A program made the position numbers and the translations under genes. 64,000 bases of DNA, taken from NCBI GenBank assembly GCA_002353575.1, contig DEJQ01000019.1:29659-93658 (forward strand), written 5' to 3'. The notes below the pieces were generated by a model that worked only from the letters and a program-made list of their open reading frames with translations, made no database searches and was not told the DNA's origin. Within the stretch, counting starts at the first letter, position 1. Each line of letters opens with the position of its first letter. Positions 44,971 through 53,659 of the stretch are shown here, in pieces. The DNA comes from Prevotellaceae bacterium UBA2744 (lineage in GTDB: Bacteria; Bacteroidota; Bacteroidia; Bacteroidales; Bacteroidaceae).

Positions 44971-45399
44971 TCATTCCATTCCCGACAGGTAGCAGTACAC
45001 ATCGCTTCCATCCATCATCGAGTAAGAGATCATATCTTCGCCATACTCATCGTCATAATCTTCTGTCACTGCAGTCTGGTTCTGTGCTATGTTTTTATTT
45101 TCTTGTTCGTAATAATTTACTCCTATGAATACCAGAGCCAAACAAGCTGCTGCTGCAACTGCCCATCTGATAGCATAGTGTACTACCGGCTGTTTCTGCT
45201 TCATGCTTACTATCTTGACTTGATCTGCCGTTTCCTTCTCTTCATCTTCAGTCTTAGCAGTCTCTTTGTCTATCCGATCCATTATGCGATCGTTAAGCGT
45301 GTCGAAGTATCCCTCAGGAGTTTTAAATGGGTTGGCATTGCTCAATCCCAGTTCCCTTAGCATCTGTTCTTCATTCTGTATGTTCATATTCATTTTCAT
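44971..45399 (-). CDS. Small single-pass membrane protein, probable anti-sigma factor
   Basis: A 142-residue protein with a cytoplasmic N-terminal part including NPFKTPEGYFDTLNDRIMDRI, one membrane segment at about residues 82-97, and an acidic outer tail. The NPFKTPEGYF element recurs in proteins coded beside ECF sigma factors in Bacteroidetes. It lies 50 bases after the sigma gene. An anti-sigma role is inferred from position and topology, not from a recognised zinc anti-sigma motif. Confidence 0.65.
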   Translation of the reverse strand: MKMNMNIQNEEQMLRELGLSNANPFKTPEGYFDTLNDRIMDRIDKETAKTEDEEKETADQVKIVSMKQKQPVVHYAIRWAVAAAACLALVFIGVNYYEQENKNIAQNQTAVTEDYDDEYGEDMISYSMMDGSDVYCYLSGME

Positions 45400-45449
45400 T
45401 TATATTTTATGGTTTGTAATTCCGAGTGCTCAGCATAGTCTTGATTCCT

Positions 45450-46013
45450 TCAACTCCTCACTCTCACATATTTCGTTATCTTCTCTACAGCCAAGTGGTA
45501 CGAGGCCTTTAGTGCTCCTATTGTTGTTCCTGTCACATCTGAAATATCTTCGTATTTCATGTCGTTGAAATATTTCATTGTGAACACTGCCTTTTGTTTT
45601 GCGGGCAGTTGTGCTATTGCCTCTTGCAGAATCATCTGCGCCTTGTCTCCATCTACATATTCGTCACTTTCCAGTTGCATGGCATATCCGCCTCCGTCTT
45701 CCTCGTCCTCTGTCCCTTCGTCTATTGAGAAGGTTTCTTTTCTTTGGTTCAGCAGCGTCATGCTTTCGTTATATGCTATTCTGTAGAGCCAGGTGGAGAG
45801 TCTTGCGCCTCCTTCAAAACCGTCTATGTTTCTCCAGGCCTTCAGGAATGTGTTCTGTACTATGTCATCAGCATCCTCGTGATTTGTGACTATATGTCTC
45901 ACTTGCCAATACAATGTCCTGCTATAGTGGTTCACCACCTCGGCGAATGCTTGTCGTTTGGTCTTATCGACCCGCAGGCGTTCTATGATGTCTTCTTCGT
46001 CATATTGTTTCAT
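45450..46013 (-). CDS. ECF RNA polymerase sigma factor
   Basis: A 187-residue sigma-70 of the ECF class. Region 2 shows YWQVRHIVTNHEDADDIVQN and FLKAWRNIDGFEGGARLSTWLYRIAYNE; region 4 shows AQLPAKQKAVFTMKYFNDM followed by a helix-turn-helix (YEDISDVTGTTIGALKASYH). Between them is an acidic linker (DEGTEDEEDGGG). It heads the group with the small membrane protein and the Spy-like protein. Confidence 0.95.
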   Translation of the reverse strand: MKQYDEEDIIERLRVDKTKRQAFAEVVNHYSRTLYWQVRHIVTNHEDADDIVQNTFLKAWRNIDGFEGGARLSTWLYRIAYNESMTLLNQRKETFSIDEGTEDEEDGGGYAMQLESDEYVDGDKAQMILQEAIAQLPAKQKAVFTMKYFNDMKYEDISDVTGTTIGALKASYHLAVEKITKYVRVRS

Positions 46014-46074
46014 CGTACTGTTGTTATTTGTTTGTATGACTATTGTTTCTATAAAAGGTTTAATGTCGGAAATA

Positions 46075-46107
46075 AAAAAATCCGAGTTTTTTACTCGGAT
46101 TCTTTTT
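46075..46107. terminator. Bidirectional terminator upstream of the ECF sigma gene
   Basis: AATCCGAGT (46079-46087) pairs with ACTCGGATT (46093-46101), flanked by A-rich sequence on one side and CTTTTTTAT on the other. It ends the transcript of the gene at 46213-46539 on the minus strand. Confidence 0.85.
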
Positions 46108-46212
46108 TATATTGTTTCAAGTTCAGTTTTGCTGTTTTGCGATTGGGCAAGTTCGGTGTCGTCTTAACTTCTTGACTTCTTTAACTCCTAAAAGCCACCT
46201 TTCAATCTTCTC

Positions 46213-46539
46213 TTACTTAATAAAAATCTTTCTTGTCACCTTGCCTACCTTCACTATGTAGCAGCCCTTCTGCAGGTTGGATATTTCGTAGCTCTTGCAG
46301 TTGCTTTCTACTCTCTGTGACAGAATCTGTGCTCCGGTGATACTATACACTTCAATCAGTGCGCCTTCAGCATTCTTTACATATACAATATTGCCGTTCG
46401 AGACTGTAATCTGCACTTCGTTTATCTCATTCTCTATGTCGGCAGCTGGTTCTGGAAATTTCTCCGAAGCCACCATCACAGGAGCGTTAACTGCTAAAAG
46501 CAGTGAGAGTATTGATATTTTAAGTATAGATTTATTCAT
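46213..46539 (-). CDS. Small secreted protein with a T9SS-type C-terminal domain only
   Basis: A 108-residue protein with signal peptide (MNKSILKISILSLLLAVNAPVMVA) followed almost at once by a sorting-type domain: IEVYSITGAQILSQRV, then YEISNLQKGCYIVKVGKVTRKIFIK. This is the shape of type A C-terminal domains used for type IX secretion. Here it has no cargo domain. It has its own full promoter and terminator, so it is likely a real single-gene unit. Function unknown. Confidence 0.75.
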   Translation of the reverse strand: MNKSILKISILSLLLAVNAPVMVASEKFPEPAADIENEINEVQITVSNGNIVYVKNAEGALIEVYSITGAQILSQRVESNCKSYEISNLQKGCYIVKVGKVTRKIFIK

Positions 46540-46558
46540 ATATGTACAATTTACGACA

Positions 46559-46590
46559 CAAAAGTATGCATTCTTTTTTATTCGACCAAA
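46559..46590 (-). promoter_or_regulatory. Promoter of the small CTD-protein gene
   Basis: TTTG (46587-46590) and TACTTTTG (46559-46566) on the minus strand, 20 bases apart, a full consensus match 20 bases before the start codon. Confidence 0.75.
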
Positions 46591-46599
46591 TACGAAACG

Positions 46600-46648
46600 A
46601 AAAAAGTGAGAAAAAATTATGCATAAGGCTAATTTTTCTCACTTTTCT
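46600..46648. terminator. Terminator after the C1 peptidase gene
   Basis: AAGTGAGAAAAAATTA pairs with TAATTTTTCTCACTT with a single bulged A. On the minus strand the hairpin ends in TTTTTTCG. It overlaps the upstream promoter region of the CTD-protein gene. Confidence 0.75.
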
Positions 46649-46665
46649 TTATATTCTGCTAAATT

Positions 46666-47871
46666 CTATTTGAAGAGTTTCTTGGCAATATGCTTTGGAA
46701 TAGCATTCTTGTGTAGCAGGATATTCATGGTCTTGTATGCTACGAAAGCCTCCGATGCATACCACACACCCTTGTACTTGTAATCTGTTCCCCATGAGTT
46801 TTTCACCATGAAGTACGGTTTCCCGTTTTGGTCCTTTGCAATTCCGTAGATTACCATTCCGTGGTCATCGGTAGTTTCCCAGTTGTCATATGCCTGTTGG
46901 CGTTTCTCTTGGGTCACCTCCACCTCTGGCAGTGGTCGTGCAGTGTAAGCCTTACGTTTGTCGTCATTGGTCTTAGCCTTGCCAAACCAGTGCTCGTAGT
47001 CCGAGCCGTTTGTTTCCTTCACCTTATCCACGTCCGGACATACAGCGATTCCATCGCGCGAGAATCCAAGTTCACTCACGTCTGCTCCCCATGCAAAAGT
47101 ATAGCCGTTATCCACAGCATACTTCATGGTTTCCATGAACTCGTCCAGTGGCAGATTATATGAAGTTCCCCAGCGCCAGTTGTCCTGAACTTCTATGATG
47201 AACTGGCTGTAGAATGGGTGGTGGGTGAACGAAGTCAGACTTATATAGTCATCCATATTCAGTCCCAGTTTATCCATGTACGACTTAGGAGTGTATTTCT
47301 TGCCTTCGTAAGTGAATTCCGTCGGCACCTCGCCAATGTATGTGTCGAGCGTTGCGTTGATGGATTTGAACCAAATCGGCGACAGTTTCTTCTGTTCGCC
47401 CTTGGCAATTGCATTTACCTGTGGCTCCAGAATTGCGAAAAACTCGTTGAAGTTTGGCAGAGTGTCGCCATATAGTTCTCCTGGTATTGGCATAGCCGAC
47501 TGAGGTATCATTCCATAGTTCTTCATGCAATAAACGCAGTCGTAGAACGAACCGCCTTGGCTGAAGCTTACGTCGCCGTGCATTCTCACCGAAGCTTTGG
47601 CTCTGTCCTCATATGTTTTGTGTGTCAGGAAAGCCTCACTCAGATCCGTCTCGCCCTTTCCCATGCGCAGCAGTTCAGCCTCGAAGAATCCGAGCGATGA
47701 GTATGCCCAGCATGTACCCGAGCGGTTTTGGTTCTTAGTACTTGTAATCGGATTTTCTTTCACCACGGTGAAAGTGAATCCTTCCTCCTCGGCCTTCTTC
47801 TCTTCTTCTTCAGCAAGCAGAGGCAGGGAAGAAAGTGAAATAAGAGCTGATAACAATATGTAATGTCTCAT
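46666..47871 (-). CDS. Secreted C1 cysteine peptidase (bleomycin hydrolase/PepC-like)
   Basis: A 401-residue papain-fold aminopeptidase with a signal peptide (residues 1-20) and an acidic stretch after it. The catalytic triad is visible: Cys54 in RSGTCWAYS, His337 in DDHGMVIYG and Asn358 in MVKNSWG. The family forms hexamers that trim peptides. Most PepC proteins are cytoplasmic, so the signal peptide is a Bacteroidetes trait. It lies 56 bases downstream of the aminopeptidase P gene on the same strand. Confidence 0.9.
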   Translation of the reverse strand: MRHYILLSALISLSSLPLLAEEEEKKAEEEGFTFTVVKENPITSTKNQNRSGTCWAYSSLGFFEAELLRMGKGETDLSEAFLTHKTYEDRAKASVRMHGDVSFSQGGSFYDCVYCMKNYGMIPQSAMPIPGELYGDTLPNFNEFFAILEPQVNAIAKGEQKKLSPIWFKSINATLDTYIGEVPTEFTYEGKKYTPKSYMDKLGLNMDDYISLTSFTHHPFYSQFIIEVQDNWRWGTSYNLPLDEFMETMKYAVDNGYTFAWGADVSELGFSRDGIAVCPDVDKVKETNGSDYEHWFGKAKTNDDKRKAYTARPLPEVEVTQEKRQQAYDNWETTDDHGMVIYGIAKDQNGKPYFMVKNSWGTDYKYKGVWYASEAFVAYKTMNILLHKNAIPKHIAKKLFK

Positions 47872-47927
47872 AATGCTTGTTTAATGGTTATAGTTGATAG
47901 TTGACAGGCTATGAGTTACCTACTCAC

Positions 47928-49319
47928 TTACTCACTAAGAAAATCTTCCACATCCTTCAGGTGGTATGGAGCAATCTTGTCGCAGTAGTATTCAGCGCCT
48001 TTGTCTGTGATGATTACGTCATTTTCTATGCGGATGCCTCCGAAATTACGATACTTCTCGCATGCCTCGTAGTTGATAAAGTCCTTGTGCAGTCCTTTTG
48101 CTCTCCAGTCGTCCAGAAGGTGCATGATGAAATACACACCTGGTTCTATCGTCATAATGAAATTCTTCTTCAGTTCTATTCCGTATCTCAGATACTTCAT
48201 GCCGAACTGCTTCGACTGTGGGTGTTCATCATCAAATCCCACATATTTCTGTCCCAGACCTTCCAGGTCGTGTACGTCCAGTCCCATGTGGTGACCGATT
48301 CCGCAGGGCAGGAATGCCGCATGTGCTCCAGAATACACAGCATCATCTACATTGCCCTTCATGATGCCCAGTTGTTTCAGGTGCTCAGTGATTACCTTAC
48401 ATGCACCAATCTGCATATCCTTCCACATCACATCAATCTTAGCATGTTCTTTGATCCAGTCGTGTGCAGTCTCTACAATCTGATATATTTCCTTCTGCTG
48501 TTCTGTGAACTTTCTTGATACTGGAGTAGTGCGGGTATGATCTGAGCAGTAGTGCTCGAAAGTCTCACCTCCGGCGTCGCACAGCATCAGTCGTCCTGCC
48601 TGCAGAGGTTCGTTCTTCGGCATGATATGCATGATTTCTCCATGCTGCGACAGGATGGTCGGGAACGAATTCATGGCACCCATCGAATGGGCTATACCAT
48701 CAATCTTTCCTGCCAGGTAATTTTCAGTTACGCCCTCGCGACATTCTCTCTGTGCCGTAGTGTGCATCATATATCCTATCTCGCCGGCCTTCTTCAGTTC
48801 TTCAATTTCTTCCGGAGCCTTCACTGTGCGCTGAGCTACGATCGCCTTTATCAGTTTCACCGATGCATTCTCATCGACCTTCAGTGGGTGCAGCCCCATC
48901 AGGTCGCCCAGTTTTACCTTCAGGTCATATCGGCATTGCGGAGTGAACAGAATCTCCTGCCCCTTAGCCTTAGCCTTATTCACCAGATTCGTCAGTTCTG
49001 CCATAGGTGCAGTCTTGCTGATACCAGTTGTGGCAGCCAGTTCTTTAACTGTAGGCACACATCCGACCCATACCATTGTGTCGATGCTGATGTCATCACC
49101 GAAGATATACTCCTGGTCGTTATCCACGTCGATGGCAGCAGCCAGGGCGTCGCGTCTCAGTCCGAAATAATATAGGAAACAGGAATCCTGACGGAACTTA
49201 TAGGTGTTTCCCGGATAATTACATGGAGCTTCATTGTTTCCGAAAAAAAGTATTAGTCCGCTACCGATTTTCTCCTTTAGCGCCTTTCTGCGCTCTACAT
49301 AAATCTGTTTTTCAAACAT
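47928..49319 (-). CDS. pepP: Xaa-Pro aminopeptidase (aminopeptidase P)
   Basis: The start at 49319 (MFEKQIYVERRKALKEKIG) gives 463 residues; an in-frame ATG at 49358 lies above the start of transcription. The M24 metal ligands are in LMLCDAGGETFEHYCSDHTR (Asp, Asp), GIGHHMGLDVHDLEG (His), TIEPGVYF (Glu) and GGIRIENDVII (Glu). It removes N-terminal residues before proline. A full promoter precedes it, and the C1 peptidase follows, so the pair forms a peptide-degrading unit. Confidence 0.94.
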   Translation of the reverse strand: MFEKQIYVERRKALKEKIGSGLILFFGNNEAPCNYPGNTYKFRQDSCFLYYFGLRRDALAAAIDVDNDQEYIFGDDISIDTMVWVGCVPTVKELAATTGISKTAPMAELTNLVNKAKAKGQEILFTPQCRYDLKVKLGDLMGLHPLKVDENASVKLIKAIVAQRTVKAPEEIEELKKAGEIGYMMHTTAQRECREGVTENYLAGKIDGIAHSMGAMNSFPTILSQHGEIMHIMPKNEPLQAGRLMLCDAGGETFEHYCSDHTRTTPVSRKFTEQQKEIYQIVETAHDWIKEHAKIDVMWKDMQIGACKVITEHLKQLGIMKGNVDDAVYSGAHAAFLPCGIGHHMGLDVHDLEGLGQKYVGFDDEHPQSKQFGMKYLRYGIELKKNFIMTIEPGVYFIMHLLDDWRAKGLHKDFINYEACEKYRNFGGIRIENDVIITDKGAEYYCDKIAPYHLKDVEDFLSE

Positions 49320-49347
49320 GACAAAATCGTTTTTAGTTAATTTGTTG

Positions 49348-49379
49348 CGAAGGTACAAGATTTTTTCCTTTCATGCAAA
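49348..49379 (-). promoter_or_regulatory. pepP promoter
   Basis: TTTG (49376-49379) and TACCTTCG (49348-49355) on the minus strand are 20 bases apart; the start codon is 28 bases downstream. Confidence 0.7.
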
Positions 49380-49389
49380 AAAAACACTC

Positions 49390-52377
49390 CTAACTCTTTT
49401 TTTTCGGTTCCTTATTCAGTCTCCACACTACATGTATCAGTCCGTAGCTGGGAATCACATTATAGAAAGTCTCCGACTTACCTTGTGCATTGATGTATCT
49501 TCTCACATTCGAGAGTTTTCCCAACAGGTCGAACCCGTCGAACATAATGGTCAGGTTTCCCTTCATCAGTCGTTTTGCCACACGCGCATTCCACACCAGT
49601 TCGTTGGTATTCATTGCCGGGTCGCTATATCCCCTGCGGCTATACATGGTCAGGTCGGTCGAGAGCTGCAGGTCCCACGGCAGTTCTATCTGTCCTCTTG
49701 CTCCGTACTGGAATGTCCAGGCGTGTATGTCGGTAAAGTCAGCCCGCTCGCTGGCCGAGTGCTGCAGATTCAGTTTTCCGCCCAGCCCGTACTCCATCTT
49801 CTTTGTAGGTCGCCAGGTCAGTTCCATATTGTTCGAGACATTATTTGTCTTCACCACCGACTTGGTAGCTACCATGCTTTCGCTCGTTCCGCTCAGGTCC
49901 ACACTGTTGTTGAAACTGTAACTTACGTTTTCCTTTACTCTCCACTTGTCGTCCTTGTCCAATGGGAAGTCTATACCCGACGACACATTCAACTGCCAGT
50001 TGCCGTTCACGTTCTGCGGTGTCACAGTTCTCACACCGGTCTGCTTGTTGTATATGAAACTTGAAGCCACAGCATTACGCGTTATGCTTGCGTTTGCATC
50101 TGCATTGAACATGGTTCTCTTCCACTTATCGCGATACTGTCCCTGTAGCGCGTGGCTCTGTGTGTTCTTCAGATTCGGATTTCCCAGGGTCACATACAGT
50201 GGATTGGCATCGTCGCGTATGTTCAACAGACTGGTCATCGACGGAGCTGAAGTGTTCATACTGTATATAATGTATATGTTTGTTCCCTTCTTCCAGTTGC
50301 TCAGATAATAGCTGATTCTCGGACTCACGAAGTGGGTGTTTCTCCTCATCAGTGTATCCACCTGTGTTCCCTTCTGATATTCCATCCTTTCGCGGGTCAT
50401 GGGCACAGCGAGACTGAACTCCAGTTCCGAAAACTTATCTTCTGCCTCGGGGTCGAATCTGTAACTATACGACACACTGGGGTTGTGCATATTGGTTCTC
50501 CGCTTCGAGCGCGAACTGTTTCCCTGATCCACTGTCTTCAGCATTTCGTCGGTCGAGGGCAGTGTGCCTAACGGATGCTTTTCGGTCTGTGCCCAGTCGT
50601 TCAGTTTGTTCAGCAGGTAGAGTGGGTGATTGCTATAGCTGTAATTATACGAATAATTATAACTCAATGAAATCTGGTTCTTTCTGGTATGATCCAGATA
50701 GAAACTGAAGTGCGGGCTCACCTGCAACTGTCTTGTGTCGTCCTGCTGTGGGTTGTAGCGGTTCCTGCGGTCTGCAGCCTTGGCAGCATCACTCGGATAG
50801 TCCAGCAGATAGTGGTTGTAGTTGTCCTCATCTCTGTCGGTCAGTCCCATCGAGAATGTTGTGAATATATGCACATAGTCGTTGTGAGCGGGAGCTATCG
50901 ATCCCCATGCCGATACCCCTGCATCCGTATAGTGTCCCACGCCCTTGCTTCTCGTTATAGTGCGGTTTATGGCATACTTGCGGAGCAGTTCGCCTGCCAT
51001 CGGAGCCTGAATGCTGTCCATCCAGTCCTTGCCCAGTTTATCTGCCACGTCCTCCTTCAGCGTGGCGTCAGCCTGTTCCGTGTGGTTGTTCCACTTCAGG
51101 TACCTGAATCGCGGTCTTATGTCATAATTGTAATATTTCAGCAGGTTGCCCACAGGCTCACTGCTGTATTGCCGCAGTTCGTGTTCAGTCCTTATCTCGT
51201 AGTCGTAGCTGCGCTTCTGGTAGAACGACCTTCCGTAGGTGTTTCCTCCCTGCAAGAAAGTCTCGGTCGAAGCATTGTTGGCAGTTGTCTTGTCGTAGTA
51301 GGTGAAATCCACATCGCCCTGGTAGTTGAATTCCTCCTTGGGTTGCAATCGGAAGTTTCCTCCCACCTTTATGCGTTTCGACAGACCTTCCGACTGTGTC
51401 AGGGGCGACCAGTCACCCTTTTCGCCCGGCACCTTCGAATCGTTCAGGTTGTTTGCATTTGCATACAGAGCCAGTCGCGACTTATCCGTAAACCTGAGTC
51501 CGAAAAGTCTGCCCAGATACTTTCCGTCCAGCCTGTCCCTTTCGTTCTTGTAGAACCCCAGACCGGCACCAATGTCCGCATTGGCTATCCATCCCTTTGC
51601 ATATTCACGTTTCAGTTTCACGTTCATCACCAGTTCCTTCCTTGCCGTCTTCTCCAGATTAGTCCCTTTTACTTCCCGCGGCACGCGTTCATAGCTCTGT
51701 ATGTCCTTCACCATATACGAGGGCATATTCTCCAGGAGCAGTTCGCGGTCGCTGTCGAAGAAGTCTTTTCCGTTCAGCAGCAGCGCATCCACCTTCCTGC
51801 CGTTCACCTTTATCACGCCGCCGTCTTCCAGTTCCACTCCCGGCAGTTTCTTTATCAGGGCATCAAGCATCGACCCCTCAGCCATCTGGAATGCGTCGGC
51901 GTCATACACCAGGGTGTCGCCGTCCATGTAGAACTTCAGCTTTGTAGCCTTTACCACCACCTCGTCCAGTTCTATGTCCTGCTTCTTCGGCAGCTTCCTC
52001 AGATACACCGTCTTCAGCGTCCTGTACTTCTCCCTCTTGTACATTTTTTTAATGTCTATGGGTACATACTTAGTCTGGTAGCCCTCAGCATTCAGTCGAG
52101 CCAGGTATTGCCCCGGCTGCTTTATCTTAGCCAAGAAGTAGGTATATTTCCATCCGTCGCCTTCCTCGAATGATACAGAGAGTGTATCTACCATACTGCT
52201 GTCTGCAGCCCACAACAGTTCACCCTTCACACCCTTCACAGCCTCATGTGTCAGGTGGTCCTTTATCTCGGCACCTGCCAGCAGCTCTCGTCCTTTAGTC
52301 TTCGTGCTGTCTGCATCCTCCTTCGCTCCGACTGTGATTGTCAGTAAAAAGAGTAGGGTAGATATCAGTGTTTTCAT
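49390..52377 (-). CDS. Outer-membrane beta-barrel protein, TonB-dependent receptor-like
   Basis: A 995-residue outer-membrane protein of the OMP_b-brl_3 type. Signal peptide 1-18; a carboxypeptidase-regulatory-like strand region to about 125; then IELDEVVVKATKLKFYMDGDTLVYDADAF and a plug-like DALIKKLPGVELEDGGVIKVNGRKVD segment; then a long barrel of aromatic strands ending in HVVWRLNKEPKKKS. There is no SusD-like partner next to it, so it is not a standard glycan-uptake pair. It follows the unknown secreted protein and an ECF sigma pair on the same strand. Confidence 0.85.
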   Translation of the reverse strand: MKTLISTLLFLLTITVGAKEDADSTKTKGRELLAGAEIKDHLTHEAVKGVKGELLWAADSSMVDTLSVSFEEGDGWKYTYFLAKIKQPGQYLARLNAEGYQTKYVPIDIKKMYKREKYRTLKTVYLRKLPKKQDIELDEVVVKATKLKFYMDGDTLVYDADAFQMAEGSMLDALIKKLPGVELEDGGVIKVNGRKVDALLLNGKDFFDSDRELLLENMPSYMVKDIQSYERVPREVKGTNLEKTARKELVMNVKLKREYAKGWIANADIGAGLGFYKNERDRLDGKYLGRLFGLRFTDKSRLALYANANNLNDSKVPGEKGDWSPLTQSEGLSKRIKVGGNFRLQPKEEFNYQGDVDFTYYDKTTANNASTETFLQGGNTYGRSFYQKRSYDYEIRTEHELRQYSSEPVGNLLKYYNYDIRPRFRYLKWNNHTEQADATLKEDVADKLGKDWMDSIQAPMAGELLRKYAINRTITRSKGVGHYTDAGVSAWGSIAPAHNDYVHIFTTFSMGLTDRDEDNYNHYLLDYPSDAAKAADRRNRYNPQQDDTRQLQVSPHFSFYLDHTRKNQISLSYNYSYNYSYSNHPLYLLNKLNDWAQTEKHPLGTLPSTDEMLKTVDQGNSSRSKRRTNMHNPSVSYSYRFDPEAEDKFSELEFSLAVPMTRERMEYQKGTQVDTLMRRNTHFVSPRISYYLSNWKKGTNIYIIYSMNTSAPSMTSLLNIRDDANPLYVTLGNPNLKNTQSHALQGQYRDKWKRTMFNADANASITRNAVASSFIYNKQTGVRTVTPQNVNGNWQLNVSSGIDFPLDKDDKWRVKENVSYSFNNSVDLSGTSESMVATKSVVKTNNVSNNMELTWRPTKKMEYGLGGKLNLQHSASERADFTDIHAWTFQYGARGQIELPWDLQLSTDLTMYSRRGYSDPAMNTNELVWNARVAKRLMKGNLTIMFDGFDLLGKLSNVRRYINAQGKSETFYNVIPSYGLIHVVWRLNKEPKKKS

Positions 52378-52402
52378 AATCGTCTTCTTATATTTCTACA
52401 TG

Positions 52403-52440
52403 CTTCAGTGCAGACCGCATCACTGCGTCCTGCACTGTTC
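52403..52440 (-). other. Intercistronic hairpin
   Basis: CAGTGCAG (52406-52413) pairs with CTGCACTG (52430-52437), enclosing a smaller palindrome CGCATCACTGCG. It lies between the secreted-protein gene and the OMP gene. No long T-run, so attenuation or processing is more likely than full termination. Confidence 0.5.
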
Positions 52441-52478
52441 CTATATAGGATTTAATTAACCATTTATTCAATCATATT

Positions 52479-53627
52479 TTATTTAACTATCTTTCTCTTT
52501 TGGTATTCGAACAGTTTCTGGTTCTTCCTGAGCGACTCCACACTGAGGTTCGGCTTCGTCTCGCCCTTCCAGTTCGCACCCCATGCTCTGAACGGTTCTC
52601 CGTCAGGCTCTACGTATGTGAAGGTTACCACGTCGGGCGGCAGCGGTTCGAAAACCTTCAGCGTCGCTATGAAGTCGCCCGAATATCCTTCCACCCAGTA
52701 AATCTCTCCTAATGGGTAGTCCTCGATGCCCTTCAGTTTGTACTGCTTACCGTTTCCATCTACAAGTATGCAGCCCTTTTCCACACCCATGTATTCGCGC
52801 AGCCAGTTCTGTTCGTGAGCTATGGCGATATAGGTTGCTTCGGGTGTGAGCCACATAGCCATCGTACCTTCCTCTGTCGGCTTTATCGTGTGAGCATCCT
52901 TATACACCGACCACGTGCCGCTGTTGTTCTTGCTGTAGTCCTTCGCCGGTTTCACGAGGGTGGGGTGATGCAGTTTCGGCTTCTTGTCGTAAGTATTCTG
53001 CTTTTTTCCCCTCCCTTCGAGCACCATAATTCCTCCTCCGCGCATACCCCAGTTCGGTACACCGTAGATGCAGACGGTTTCTGTTGTCTCCGGCAGTTTT
53101 GGGAAATAGATGCGGAAATCGACCACGCTGTCTTTCGGAGCTGTGAAGTTGAAATACTTATACCAAGCCTCCTGGGGCTCGCAGCGGCGTGCACGGTAGT
53201 GAACACCTGTTTCATAGTCGATGATGCCCGTTTCGTCCGATGCCAGCCAAAAATTGGTAATCGAGTCGGCAGGCATTTTCATATAGCAGTGCAGCACAGT
53301 CTCGTTGTCCTCCTCGGTCAGTAGGCACGACTTCTCAGTGAATCCTCTGTCAAAATTTTTTCTATACGTCTCCACATTCGGATTTTCCTTTAAGGGAATA
53401 GTGCGCAGAGGAATGTTGTCAACCCACACTCCATCGCGTGCCTTGATGTGGCGGTCTTCCGATGATTCCCAGTTTATGGTAGTACGTCCCGTTCTGCTGT
53501 CTTTTATGATTATGCCGTAAGGGGAATACCATAGTCCCTGAGACAGAATCTTCACTTCTTTCTTCTCCTGTGCCTGCATTGTAGCTGCAGCGCAAACCAT
53601 CAATGCCGTTAATGCTAATGTCTTCAT
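52479..53627 (-). CDS. Secreted protein of unknown function
   Basis: A 382-residue protein with signal peptide (MKTLALTALMVCAAATMQA). The body is rich in aromatic and charged residues and alternates strand-like segments (VKILSQGLWYSPYGIIIKDS, GIMVLEGRGKKQN, EGTMAMWLTPEATYIAIAHE, TFTYVEPDGEPFRAWGANWK). No catalytic motif or known domain was recognised. It sits 32 bases after the Val-Gln repeat membrane protein and 101 before the OMP, so a role in one envelope pathway with them is likely. Confidence 0.7.
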   Translation of the reverse strand: MKTLALTALMVCAAATMQAQEKKEVKILSQGLWYSPYGIIIKDSRTGRTTINWESSEDRHIKARDGVWVDNIPLRTIPLKENPNVETYRKNFDRGFTEKSCLLTEEDNETVLHCYMKMPADSITNFWLASDETGIIDYETGVHYRARRCEPQEAWYKYFNFTAPKDSVVDFRIYFPKLPETTETVCIYGVPNWGMRGGGIMVLEGRGKKQNTYDKKPKLHHPTLVKPAKDYSKNNSGTWSVYKDAHTIKPTEEGTMAMWLTPEATYIAIAHEQNWLREYMGVEKGCILVDGNGKQYKLKGIEDYPLGEIYWVEGYSGDFIATLKVFEPLPPDVVTFTYVEPDGEPFRAWGANWKGETKPNLSVESLRKNQKLFEYQKRKIVK

Positions 53628-53659
53628 AATATATCAAGAATTATTGAGTTGTAGAATAT

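Noticed and set aside
50689..52173. 494-codon open frame opposite the large OMP gene
   Set aside because: Composition is His/Val/Arg-rich as expected from antisense reading; the opposite strand has a convincing signal peptide and barrel.
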